A stretch of DNA of 64,000 bases, taken from contig DASVHD010000035.1 in assembly GCA_036382775.1 (NCBI GenBank), positions 279,001-343,000 of the forward strand, read 5' to 3'. The translations under genes were made by a program, and so were the position numbers. Position 1 is the stretch's first letter. Every line of letters begins with the position of its first letter. The notes beneath the pieces were generated by a model that was not told the DNA's origin, did no database searches, and worked only from the letters and a program-made list of their open reading frames with translations. This DNA comes from a bacterium. GTDB taxonomy: Bacteria; Hydrothermota; Tepidihabitantia; SM23-42; JAOAFX01. Shown one piece after another: positions 36,501-42,919 of this stretch.

Positions 36501-37141
36501 AATCGCCTGCCTGCTGGAGCTCGTCGGTGAAAAAAGCAGCTCGGGCGGTCCCCGATGAACTGCCGCCGCGTCAGCGCAGTCAGAATTTTGATGAAACCGT
36601 CCGTGTTTTGAGCGAGGAAGCGGCCCAGCAGGAAGCAGCGCGTTGCCTGGGCTGCGGCGCCCTGAGCGAGTGCCTTCCCGGAACCACGTACTGCGAGCGC
36701 AACAGCGGCCTCGAGCAGACAAGCCCGATCCTGGATCACGCCCGCCTTGTCATCCTGGAGGTCGATCCCGGCATCGCTGCCATGGTTGCCAGCATCCGCG
36801 TTCAGGACCAAGCGGTCGCGAAACCGATCGCGACCGTCATTCCACCGGCCAGCCACGATGATGTGATCCTCTGCCGGTGCGAACGCGTAACGGTCGGCGA
36901 GGTGCGCCGCTTCATCCGTCAGGGTGTCACGGACATGAATCAGTTAAAAGCCCTGCTCCATATCGGCATGGGCGCCTGCGGCAGTAAAACATGCGGACCG
37001 CTTATTCATGCGCTTTTCCGGCGCGAGGGCATAGCCAGGACGATGATAACGCCTTTCGTACCAAGGCCTCTGACCACTGAAGTCCCAATGGGATATTTTG
37101 CCGGCACTGGCAACCTTAACGTCAAGAAAGAGAAACCGTGA
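33584..37141 (+). CDS. giant multi-domain FAD/Fe-S oxidoreductase
   Basis: 1185 residues, a fusion of units normally on separate genes. Residues 15-90: [2Fe-2S] domain with Cys61, 66, 69 and 81 (CANGQCAQC), as in sarcosine oxidase alpha and HcnA. About 110-420: FAD/NAD domain (LLIVGAGPAGMGAALEAADA). About 460-520: two [4Fe-4S] motifs (CNPCAEVCP, CTGCTKCVTACP). About 555-630: Fer4_20-type segment (CGRVCYHPCETEC). About 650-970: glutamate-synthase-beta/NfnB-like NADPH and FAD module (VVGSGPAGLACANEL, VIGGGNSALDSAQTAL). About 1095-1150: BFD-like [2Fe-2S] (CRCERVTVGEVRRF, GACGSKTCGP). The GTG start of the next gene overlaps its stop. Likely an amino acid or opine dehydrogenase complex passing electrons to NADP. 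Confidence 0.85.
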   Translation: MSRVEEHPILRIPDPDPVTFYFAGRPLTARRGEVISSALFAHGIRIFGTHPHDRSPQGIFCANGQCAQCLVIADGLPVKACMVPVREDMKVYPLPGYPELPAVPRKDITFTDIQEVACDLLIVGAGPAGMGAALEAADAGLSVLLVDDKQTLGGKLVLQTHLFFGAANECYAGTRGVEIAGILAREIAQRPNIKVMTDSMAVGVFTDGKVGIVSGARYQLVTPKSLLVAAGAREKAIIFPGCDRPGVYGAGAFQTLLNRDLVRPSERLFIVGGGNVGLIAAYHALQAGITVVGLCEALPDVGGYWVHADKIRRLGVPIYTSTSIVGASGKDSVESVTVARVDEKWNIIPGTYQTYACDTLLIAVGLERVCELHDMAVAAGMDAHLAGDAEEIAEASAAMFSGRLAGRRIAGKQGKKTSVPGHWEELTSILKSKPGREDLPVLVQGENARIFPVLGCLESIPCNPCAEVCPQQALSIPESGGILPRADFDGTCTGCTKCVTACPGLAITLVDMTPRASGKARVTIPFELPISFKPGDIVPVSGWKGEDQGTGRVLEIFDRLGHSPCRIACPADVRAQGYIQFIRQDQYEEAIQLLRRDLPLPGVCGRVCYHPCETECVRKDVDEPVAICGLKRFVADWAREHSVPIQPQPVTKKEKIAVVGSGPAGLACANELSYRGYAVTVYEEKDKAGGLLRWGIPAYRLPENILDYELNLLVQQGIAIKLSTRVADAQKLMADGYSAVFLAPGALKAMPAGIPGEDLEGVHDMLTFLEQVKSGAIKRLSGTVCVIGGGNSALDSAQTALRLGASDVRILYRRSREQMPAHDREVDQALAEGVGIDFLVAPESITGEAGKVKAIELIRMKLGEPDASGRARPVPIPGSKFTLKADHVILAIGQQPAFDGLAKGLILTKWGTIQADDKTQATTCPGVFAGGDAVTGASTVVSAFGAGKRAAESIDLFLRGLDQSTTRHEIAAKSPACWSSSVKKAARAVPDELPPRQRSQNFDETVRVLSEEAAQQEAARCLGCGALSECLPGTTYCERNSGLEQTSPILDHARLVILEVDPGIAAMVASIRVQDQAVAKPIATVIPPASHDDVILCRCERVTVGEVRRFIRQGVTDMNQLKALLHIGMGACGSKTCGPLIHALFRREGIARTMITPFVPRPLTTEVPMGYFAGTGNLNVKKEKP

Positions 37142-38295
37142 GTAAAACGACTTTCGATCTCATCATCATCGGCGCCGGATCGATCGGCGTGCCGACAGCG
37201 TTGAACGCACGGCGGCAGGGTCTGAGCGTGCTGGTTCTGGACCGGCTTGCCTCTCCTGGTCAGGGTGAGAACAAAAGCGCGATCGGCGGCATCCGTGCGA
37301 CCCATTCAGATCCGGCAAAGATCCGCATCTGCCTTCGTTCACTGGAGGTCTTCCGCGAGTGGCATGATAAGGAAGGCAGCGATCTGGGATGGCAACAGGG
37401 CGGTTATCTCTTCCCCATTTACCGCGAGCCCGATGAAAAGACCATGAAATCCCTGCTCGAGATCCAGCACAACCACGGTCTTAACATCGACTGGATCAGC
37501 CCTGCGCAAGTCAAGGATCTCGTGCCCGGCATCAACGAAGAAGGACTCCGGGGCGGCACCTATTCGCCGGAAGACGGCAATCTATCACCGCTCCTGACAG
37601 TCAACGCTTTTTATTTCGCCGCGCTTGCCGGCGGGGTTGAATTCCATTTCCACGAAGCGGTTCGCAGCGTTGTCGTCGAAAACGAGCGTGTTACCCGGGT
37701 GATCACGGACACCAATAAATACGCCTGCAAGTTCGTGCTCAATGCCGCGGGCATCGGCGCCGTCGAGATCGGCCGCATGGTCGGCCTTGACCTTCCGATC
37801 TTCCCGGACTCACACGAAGCCGGCATTACCGAACCGGTCGCCCGGCTCTTTAACCCGCTGGTCGTGGACATCCGTCCTACCCCGGGCGGCAAGAACTGTT
37901 ACTTCTATCATAATTCGGCCAACCGCATAGTCTTCTGCCTTACCCCTGATCCTCTGTACCCCGGCACCGACCACCGGTCCCATTCCAGTTTCCTGCCCAT
38001 CGTCACCCGCAAGATGATCGATCTCCTGCCGCGGCTTTCCAATATCAGGATCAGGCGGGTATGGCGCGGCTGTTATCCTCAGACGCCGGACGGCATGCCC
38101 GTCGTGGGTGAGGCGCTGCAGGCGCGTGGTTATTTTTATGCGGTGGGGTTATGCGGCCAGGGCTTGATGCTGGGACCAGGCCTTGCTCAGGACCTGGTAA
38201 GTCTCATGTCAACGGGCAAACCGATCACCGAGGACGCTGCCTGGAGATCATTGAGTTTGCAGCGAAGTTTCAAGACCACCGAATCACTGAAATAA
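37138..38295 (+). CDS. DAO-family FAD-dependent oxidoreductase (sarcosine oxidase beta / HcnC type)
   Basis: 385 residues. An N-terminal FAD fingerprint (LIIIGAGSIGVPTALNARRQ) is followed by a DAO-type fold, with GIRATHSDPAKIRICLRSLE and a C-terminal GYFYAVGLCGQGLMLGPGLA. Enzymes of this type oxidise sarcosine, proline, glycine or related amines and form complexes with HcnA/HcnB or proline-dehydrogenase subunits. It is translationally coupled (4-base overlap) to the giant Fe-S flavoprotein, which carries homologues of those partner subunits. The substrate is not decidable from sequence. Confidence 0.88.
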   Translation: MSKTTFDLIIIGAGSIGVPTALNARRQGLSVLVLDRLASPGQGENKSAIGGIRATHSDPAKIRICLRSLEVFREWHDKEGSDLGWQQGGYLFPIYREPDEKTMKSLLEIQHNHGLNIDWISPAQVKDLVPGINEEGLRGGTYSPEDGNLSPLLTVNAFYFAALAGGVEFHFHEAVRSVVVENERVTRVITDTNKYACKFVLNAAGIGAVEIGRMVGLDLPIFPDSHEAGITEPVARLFNPLVVDIRPTPGGKNCYFYHNSANRIVFCLTPDPLYPGTDHRSHSSFLPIVTRKMIDLLPRLSNIRIRRVWRGCYPQTPDGMPVVGEALQARGYFYAVGLCGQGLMLGPGLAQDLVSLMSTGKPITEDAAWRSLSLQRSFKTTESLK

Positions 38296-38340
38296 TTTCT
38301 TCCCCTGCTGAAAAGCACTGCCGGATCAAAATCCGATCGA

Positions 38341-39105
38341 TCAACTGAAGTATTGGACTGCGTTTGAGAAAATATGGAACCCGTCACCCAGCCGGTCGGT
38401 CTTTTGACGGGTGTGGTTGGGGTGCTGCAGATAAGAAATATGGCGCTCGGGATGGGGCATAAGCCCGAGGATCCTCCCCGAAGTGTCCGTGATGCCGGCG
38501 ATATCCAGCATTGAGCCATTGGGGTTGTCGGGATAGCCGGCCGGTTCTCCGTTTTCGGCCACATACTGTAAAACGATATGGTCACGGATCCGTTTCAGCA
38601 TTGCCTTGTTCCTGACCACGAATTTGCCTTCGGCATGCGCCACGGGCATGGTGATGATCGGCTTGAGGTCCTTCGTGAACACGCATTTATTCTTCAAGAC
38701 CCGCATGTGTACCCACCGGTCTTCGAAGCGTTCCGAATCATTGGTTATGAGACTGACGCGCTGGGGTTCAAAATAGTGCTTGAACGCGGGCAGGATCCCG
38801 CATTTCACCAAAAGCTGGAAACCATTGCATATGCCCAGGATCAAGTTACCCCGTTCGATAAATGTCAGGACCTTGTCACGGAGCTTGCATTTTATCTCAT
38901 TGGCAAGTATTTTGCCCGCCGAAATATCATCCCCATACGTAAACCCGCCGGGGAAAACCAGTATCTGGTAGTTCCGGATCGACCGTGTCTTGACCTCATC
39001 GATGTACATGCGCCTGGTCAGAGCGCCGGCCGCGGCAAACGCATGCTCGGTCTCAAGATCGCAATTCGTGCCGGCGGCCCGTACGATCAAAACGTTTGGT
39101 TTCAT
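38341..39105 (-). CDS. purQ: phosphoribosylformylglycinamidine synthase, glutaminase subunit PurQ
   Basis: 254 residues. VLIVRAAGTNCDLETEHAF at the start and LVFPGGFTYGDDISAGKI are PurQ signatures. The class-I glutaminase nucleophile lies in GICNGFQLL and the catalytic His in MPHPERH. NPNGSMLDIAGITDTSGRIL also matches. It supplies ammonia for purine ring synthesis, working with PurL and PurS, which are not in the window. Its ATG overlaps the stop of a small winged-helix gene by 4 bases. Confidence 0.95.
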   Translation of the reverse strand: MKPNVLIVRAAGTNCDLETEHAFAAAGALTRRMYIDEVKTRSIRNYQILVFPGGFTYGDDISAGKILANEIKCKLRDKVLTFIERGNLILGICNGFQLLVKCGILPAFKHYFEPQRVSLITNDSERFEDRWVHMRVLKNKCVFTKDLKPIITMPVAHAEGKFVVRNKAMLKRIRDHIVLQYVAENGEPAGYPDNPNGSMLDIAGITDTSGRILGLMPHPERHISYLQHPNHTRQKTDRLGDGFHIFSNAVQYFS

Positions 39106-39302
39106 TCTTTAAGGGATACCCGGATCGTTCTCTTTTCGATACTGATGCTGACTTTGTTTTCCCGGGCCAGCCAGCCCAATCCCAGGTAGAACAGGTTGAC
39201 CGGCAACCCGGTTTTGCGCTGCAGTTTGGTGATCACCATGTCGCCTTCCGCCCGCAGCTTTTTCCAAATATCACCGGCAGCATTGCCGATTTTAACTATC
39301 AT
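39102..39302 (-). CDS. small winged-helix protein (DUF2582 type)
   Basis: 66 residues from ATG 39302, which has AGGAGG 4 bases away; a longer frame upstream is poorly supported. The sequence (IGNAAGDIWKKLRAEGDMVI, then LFYLGLGWLARENKVSI) matches the short winged helix-turn-helix family DUF2582. It may bind DNA. It is coupled to purQ by an ATGA overlap. Confidence 0.75.
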   Translation of the reverse strand: MIVKIGNAAGDIWKKLRAEGDMVITKLQRKTGLPVNLFYLGLGWLARENKVSISIEKRTIRVSLKE

Positions 39303-39425
39303 CAAACCTCCTCTTAAGTCCTGGCCGGAATTAAATAGCAATCAAGATGCTCTTTATCTTTATTTTTCTTCATCCGCCCTTAATGTGCAATAATGTTTGA
39401 GAGAAAGCGAGTAATTAAAAAGACC

Positions 39426-40250
39426 TTAACTGAGATCGAATTCCATGCCCTCGCGCGCCGCTTCGATCTTCAGCTGAGGATAGGCACGGCTGCAAGTCGC
39501 TACAATATCATCGATGAATTCATCGTTGCTGAACGGGTCATGGTGAGTGAAGACCACATGCTTGACGCTGCTTTCCTGAGCCAGCTGCATGACCTGCGAA
39601 AAGGTCGAATGTCCCCATCCGATCTTGGTCTTGTAGATCTCGTCGGTGTACTGGGCGTCATGGATAAGGACATCGGCCTTCTTGACGAAATCCGCGAATT
39701 TCCTGAACCGACCCTTGATGTTCCCGTGCATGATCTCGTTGTCCGTAAGGAACACCAGGCATTTACCGTTCTCCGTGAACTTCAAGCCCTTCGTGAAATT
39801 CGGATGGTTATTGGTGATCGTCTCGACCAGCAGAGAACCGACCCGCACTTTGTTTTTCAGCTGCTTGAAATCAAACCGGGCTGGCATGTCGCTGATCGAT
39901 ATGGTCGGGAAATACGGGCGCGTCATCTGATAGGACAGCGCTTTTCTCACGTCCGCTTCCATGGATGGGCCGTAAATGAAAAGCGTTGTGTTCTTGAAAT
40001 AAGCCGGTCCGAAAAAAGGGAACCCCTGGATATGGTCCCAGTGATAATGAGTGAACAGCAATATTATCTCCTGCTTTTTGTTTTTTATCAACTGTCCGCC
40101 GACTTCGCGGATACCGCTGCCCGCATCGATGACGACCGGGTCACCGGCATCGTTCTCTACGTAAAGACAGGTCGTGTTGCCACCGTACTTTACATAACCG
40201 CGACCGGATACCGGGATCGAACCGCGGGCGCCGTAGAGTTTCACTCTCAT
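39426..40250 (-). CDS. metallo-beta-lactamase-fold hydrolase
   Basis: 274 residues. The metal site reads THYHWDHIQGFP (HxHxDH), with further ligands in HDAQYTDEI and VVFTHHDP. The early GARGSIPVSGRGYVKYGGNTT is typical of the MBL subgroup related to class-II cyclic-nucleotide phosphodiesterases and RNase Z-like hydrolases. Its start overlaps the bactofilin stop by 4 bases. Substrate unknown; a cyclic nucleotide is one possibility, notable because a cyclase-domain protein is encoded at 47-50 kb. Confidence 0.82.
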   Translation of the reverse strand: MRVKLYGARGSIPVSGRGYVKYGGNTTCLYVENDAGDPVVIDAGSGIREVGGQLIKNKKQEIILLFTHYHWDHIQGFPFFGPAYFKNTTLFIYGPSMEADVRKALSYQMTRPYFPTISISDMPARFDFKQLKNKVRVGSLLVETITNNHPNFTKGLKFTENGKCLVFLTDNEIMHGNIKGRFRKFADFVKKADVLIHDAQYTDEIYKTKIGWGHSTFSQVMQLAQESSVKHVVFTHHDPFSNDEFIDDIVATCSRAYPQLKIEAAREGMEFDLS

Positions 40251-40597
40251 TTATTGGTGTCCTTGGTTTTTTGCGACATGCGGCAGTTGCCTTCGAAAAA
40301 CACTCCGTTCTGGATGACCAGGCCTTTGCACACCACATCGCCCAGCATCTCGGCGCCGGATTGGAATTCAAGCATGTCCTGGGCTTCGATATTGCCTTCG
40401 ATCTTACCGCCGACGATCGCCGCCTTGCAGCTGATATTGCCCTTCACAAGCGCGCCACGGCCGATGATCGCGCCTTCCTTCACGACCAGGTTCCCTTCGA
40501 TCGAACCATCAATCTTAACCGAACCGCTGGATCTGAAATCACCGTTTATGGTCGTGTCCTTGCCGACCACGCTGTCGATCTTGCCTTCAATATCCAT
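40247..40597 (-). CDS. bactofilin (polymer-forming cytoskeletal protein)
   Basis: 116 residues consisting almost entirely of short beta turns rich in Gly, Val and Ile (TTINGDFRSSGSVKIDGSIE, then KGNISCKAAIVGGKIEGNIE), the bactofilin beta-helix core with short disordered ends. Bactofilins form filaments without nucleotide and organise envelope enzymes. It is cotranscribed with the MBL hydrolase. A GGAGG site and a strong promoter lie just upstream. Confidence 0.9.
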   Translation of the reverse strand: MDIEGKIDSVVGKDTTINGDFRSSGSVKIDGSIEGNLVVKEGAIIGRGALVKGNISCKAAIVGGKIEGNIEAQDMLEFQSGAEMLGDVVCKGLVIQNGVFFEGNCRMSQKTKDTNK

Positions 40598-40631
40598 ATA
40601 TCCGTCCTCCTTCGAGACCCACTGAATTGTT

Positions 40632-40659
40632 ATTATAGTTAAAAAGCGTTTTCTGTCAA
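40632..40659 (-). promoter_or_regulatory. promoter of bactofilin-MBL operon
   Basis: Minus-strand TTGACA (40654-40659) and TATAAT (40632-40637), both perfect boxes, spacer 16. Confidence 0.85.
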
Positions 40660-40690
40660 GTCAAAAGTGCTGTCTTTCCCGGTCCTTATT

Positions 40691-42391
40691 TTATCTTGCC
40701 AGCACCGCTTCTCCGGTGACAGAGCCCGAGTTGGTCTCGACCCTGATAAAATAGACACCCTCAGGCACCCTGGCGCCCAGATCATCCCTGCCGTCCCAGG
40801 TAATGGTCGCAGGTAGTAAGGAGCAGGCAGTAGGTAGAGAAAACGTTTTTACCAGGCGACCTGCCGCATCAAAGATTTTGATGTAGGGCAAACCTTCGGG
40901 TTTGCTTTTTTGTGCAAGGCTAAAGCCCCGCTGTGCGGGATCATGACCTTGCCCTGCAGGACTGCTTACTACATACTTAATCACTATCTGTCCAGAGAAC
41001 GGATTCGGGCTTACCGACATCTGCCCGGTCCGGGCCAGCTGGTCGAATTTCTGCTGTTCCTCTGCTCCGGTCGTGTTTATAAGCACGTCGCACTGCACCG
41101 TGTCGCCCAGCAGGACGATGTTGCGCACGATGACATTGGTCGCGGTGCCATTGTTGTCACGGCTTGAGGGGTAGCTGTAGGTGTCGAACAGCACGTTACC
41201 GCTGTCACCGGGATAGGGATCACCAGAGTCACCGAGTTCGTGCCAATAATAATGCGGGTCAGGCCGGTATCCAAAACCGTTGTCCAGATCATCGCAGCCG
41301 TCGGCTTCTTCAATGTCGAGAATATCATCATAAGAACCATACCGCGGGTCAATGTGCCACAGCAAAAGCCCGCGTCCCGGCAGCGGTGTGTCAAATCCCT
41401 TGTTCTGCCGGTTCTCCAGGATGAAAAAAGTATCATTGACCGCGCCGTTGCGCCATACGCGGTAAGCGGCGGCATGGGTCTCCAGGTCAAGGATCTTCAG
41501 GCCAAAGGTGTTGCTGGTAATGGGCGTGATCGTGAGCCAGTTGACCTCGCTCTTTGACCATGCTTCGCAGTGCGATGGGCTCCACGGCGTATTGCCGCCG
41601 GCGCCCCATGCGCCATAACCCATCAGTCCCCAGTATCCGATCCCCCAGGTATTGCGCGAACCGTCATAACAGTCGGGCAGGCCGATCACGTGCCCGAGCT
41701 CGTGGCACATCACGGCGATGCAGCACAGGGTGGTATCCAGGCTGGCCGTCACCAGATTGATCTCGGGGACGTTCGTCGCGCCGTCAATGATAACGCCGTC
41801 GTTGGTCGAATAACTGAACCAGGGAATGGCGTGAGACCAGCAGTGATTGATATTTCCGGTGTCTTCCCCGCCCGGTCCCGCGTGCACCACGAACACGCCG
41901 TCGATGTGACCGTCATTATTGATGTCATACTGGGAAAAATCAACCGTGGCGTCCACCAGGGCGACCGCGTCCGACGCCAGCTCATAGCCGGTACTCAGCA
42001 TATAGTAGCCGTCGTAGTAATAGCTGTAGGGGTGGCTTGACATGTGCCAGCGGTTCCCGGCGATGCCGCCCGTCACATTGCACGTATTGTACGAATTTTC
42101 GAGGAAAAAATCATTCAGGCTGCCGGCTCGGTATTGCCCGTTGTAAATGCCCGTGGAATAGAACATGCTATCAAACCGCGCGGGCCGGCGGTCGACCGTA
42201 TCGGCCCGGTTATCGGTGAACTGCACGAGAATAGCCACGGTCTCGACCGTGTAGTCTCTGAGATTCTTGGCATGCGCGCGCGCCGGTCCGACTATGCACG
42301 ATGCCGGACCGCGCTGGCCCGGTTTCGGCGGCATGGCGACAACCAGCGAAACAGCGGCCATCAGGATCAAACAGCGATTGAATATTTTCAT
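40691..42391 (-). CDS. secreted M6-family metalloprotease with C-terminal sorting domain
   Basis: 566 residues from ATG 42391, chosen for its AAGGAGAC site and the clean signal peptide (MKIFNRCLILMAAVSLVVA). The zinc site is CHELGHVIGLPD (HExxHxxGxxD). FLENSYNTCNVTGGI and DINNDGHIDGVFVVHAGPG match the immune-inhibitor-A/M6 group. The last 90 residues form a Por-like sorting domain (SVSPNPFSG, IKIFDAAGRLVKTFSLP, VPEGVYFIRVETNSG). Within that tail lies an odd insertion encoded by a palindrome-rich sequence. Predicted to be exported and attached or released at the surface. Confidence 0.88.
   Translation of the reverse strand: MKIFNRCLILMAAVSLVVAMPPKPGQRGPASCIVGPARAHAKNLRDYTVETVAILVQFTDNRADTVDRRPARFDSMFYSTGIYNGQYRAGSLNDFFLENSYNTCNVTGGIAGNRWHMSSHPYSYYYDGYYMLSTGYELASDAVALVDATVDFSQYDINNDGHIDGVFVVHAGPGGEDTGNINHCWSHAIPWFSYSTNDGVIIDGATNVPEINLVTASLDTTLCCIAVMCHELGHVIGLPDCYDGSRNTWGIGYWGLMGYGAWGAGGNTPWSPSHCEAWSKSEVNWLTITPITSNTFGLKILDLETHAAAYRVWRNGAVNDTFFILENRQNKGFDTPLPGRGLLLWHIDPRYGSYDDILDIEEADGCDDLDNGFGYRPDPHYYWHELGDSGDPYPGDSGNVLFDTYSYPSSRDNNGTATNVIVRNIVLLGDTVQCDVLINTTGAEEQQKFDQLARTGQMSVSPNPFSGQIVIKYVVSSPAGQGHDPAQRGFSLAQKSKPEGLPYIKIFDAAGRLVKTFSLPTACSLLPATITWDGRDDLGARVPEGVYFIRVETNSGSVTGEAVLAR
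40876..40980. repeat. repeat-like insertion inside sorting-domain coding region
   Basis: GGCAAACC-TTCG-GGTTTGC forms a tight hairpin within coding DNA, followed by GCTAAAGCCCCGC-TGTGCGGG and CCTTGCCCTGCAGG segments. On the protein side this region reads as a hydrophilic stretch (SPAGQGHDPAQRGFSLAQKS) that interrupts the normal spacing of the sorting domain. Confidence 0.5.
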
Positions 42392-42432
42392 AAAGTCTCC
42401 TTTCTTAAAACAGTAGCTGCGTTTTACTGACA

Positions 42433-42461
42433 AGGATAGCCATTTATTCACGCATTGTCAA
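42433..42461 (-). promoter_or_regulatory. promoter of M6 protease gene
   Basis: Minus-strand TTGACA (42456-42461) and TATCCT (42433-42438), spacer 17. Confidence 0.65.
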
Positions 42462-42522
42462 CACTGCGCTGGGGTCGCGTTATCTTTAGCCTTAAGTCCT
42501 GAGAGCATGCTCAAAGCAGACC

Positions 42523-42550
42523 TTGACAAACAGCGATATGTCAATATAAT
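42523..42550 (+). promoter_or_regulatory. promoter of 42.6-kb structured RNA
   Basis: TTGACA (42523-42528) and TATAAT (42545-42550), spacer 16, perfect boxes. Transcription should begin at the base of the hairpin at 42556-42578. Confidence 0.8.
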
Positions 42551-42555
42551 CGCTA

Positions 42556-42780
42556 TGTTATCCTATAAAAGGGTAACAAATATTTAAACTGAACGGGTGA
42601 TCAATTTTTGGTCCGCGGTTGTGTATATTCAACAGCCAGGCGGTAAACGCCTCTGGGAAAACTGTAGCTTCTGACCTCCCTGTCATTTTCCCGGATCGCG
42701 GAATATGGGCAGGTGCCTCCTTGCCTGCCCATATTCCACTGCCGTTTTGGACCGCGCGCATGTGGGGGCATTTTGGTTGT
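42556..42780 (+). ncRNA. candidate structured RNA upstream of sorted-protein gene
   Basis: No ORF of note. The transcript starts with a hairpin TGTTATCC/GGGTAACA (42556-42563 with 42571-42578). Then GGTCC (42610-42614) pairs with GGACC (42749-42753) around three inner hairpins: CCAGGCG...CGCCTCTGG (42636-42656), GGGAAAA/TTTTCCC (42655-42661 with 42686-42692), and a perfect 14-bp stem GGAATATGGGCAGG (42700-42713) with CCTGCCCATATTCC (42724-42737). A second promoter follows immediately at 42780, so this is either a free-standing RNA or an upstream leader. I do not recognise the family. Confidence 0.6.
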
Positions 42781-42807
42781 TGACAAAAAGTTAATTCATG
42801 ATATACT
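42780..42807 (+). promoter_or_regulatory. promoter of gene 42920-44863
   Basis: TTGACA (42780-42785) and TATACT (42802-42807), spacer 16. It is followed by ATGTTATCCTGCAA...AGTAACAT, the same start-site hairpin style as the promoter at 42523. CCTGCAA and TTGCAGG form an alternative 7-bp hairpin that overlaps it. Confidence 0.75.
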
Positions 42808-42919
42808 TAAATGTTATCCTGCAAACGAGTAACATTGCAGGAAAAATATTACGCGTTTAGAAAGGAGGAGTAGATTAATTTAAAGATGGTTATTTTTGCG
42901 ATGAAAGGAGGAGGATAAT

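Noticed and set aside
39393-40625. long plus-strand ORF of 410 codons
   Set aside because: It lies opposite the MBL hydrolase and bactofilin genes, which have clear motifs, overlap coupling and a promoter on the minus strand.
42610-42753. 6S RNA or cobalamin riboswitch
   Set aside because: The closed, elongated shape recalls 6S RNA, but the large central bubble is not clear. The near match CAGTGG lacks the full B12 box.
42886-42918. 10-codon leader ORF (MVIFAMKGGG) ahead of 42920
   Set aside because: It covers the ribosome site of the main gene, and its own site is about 15 bases too far away. It is most likely a chance reading of the GGAGGAGGA tract.
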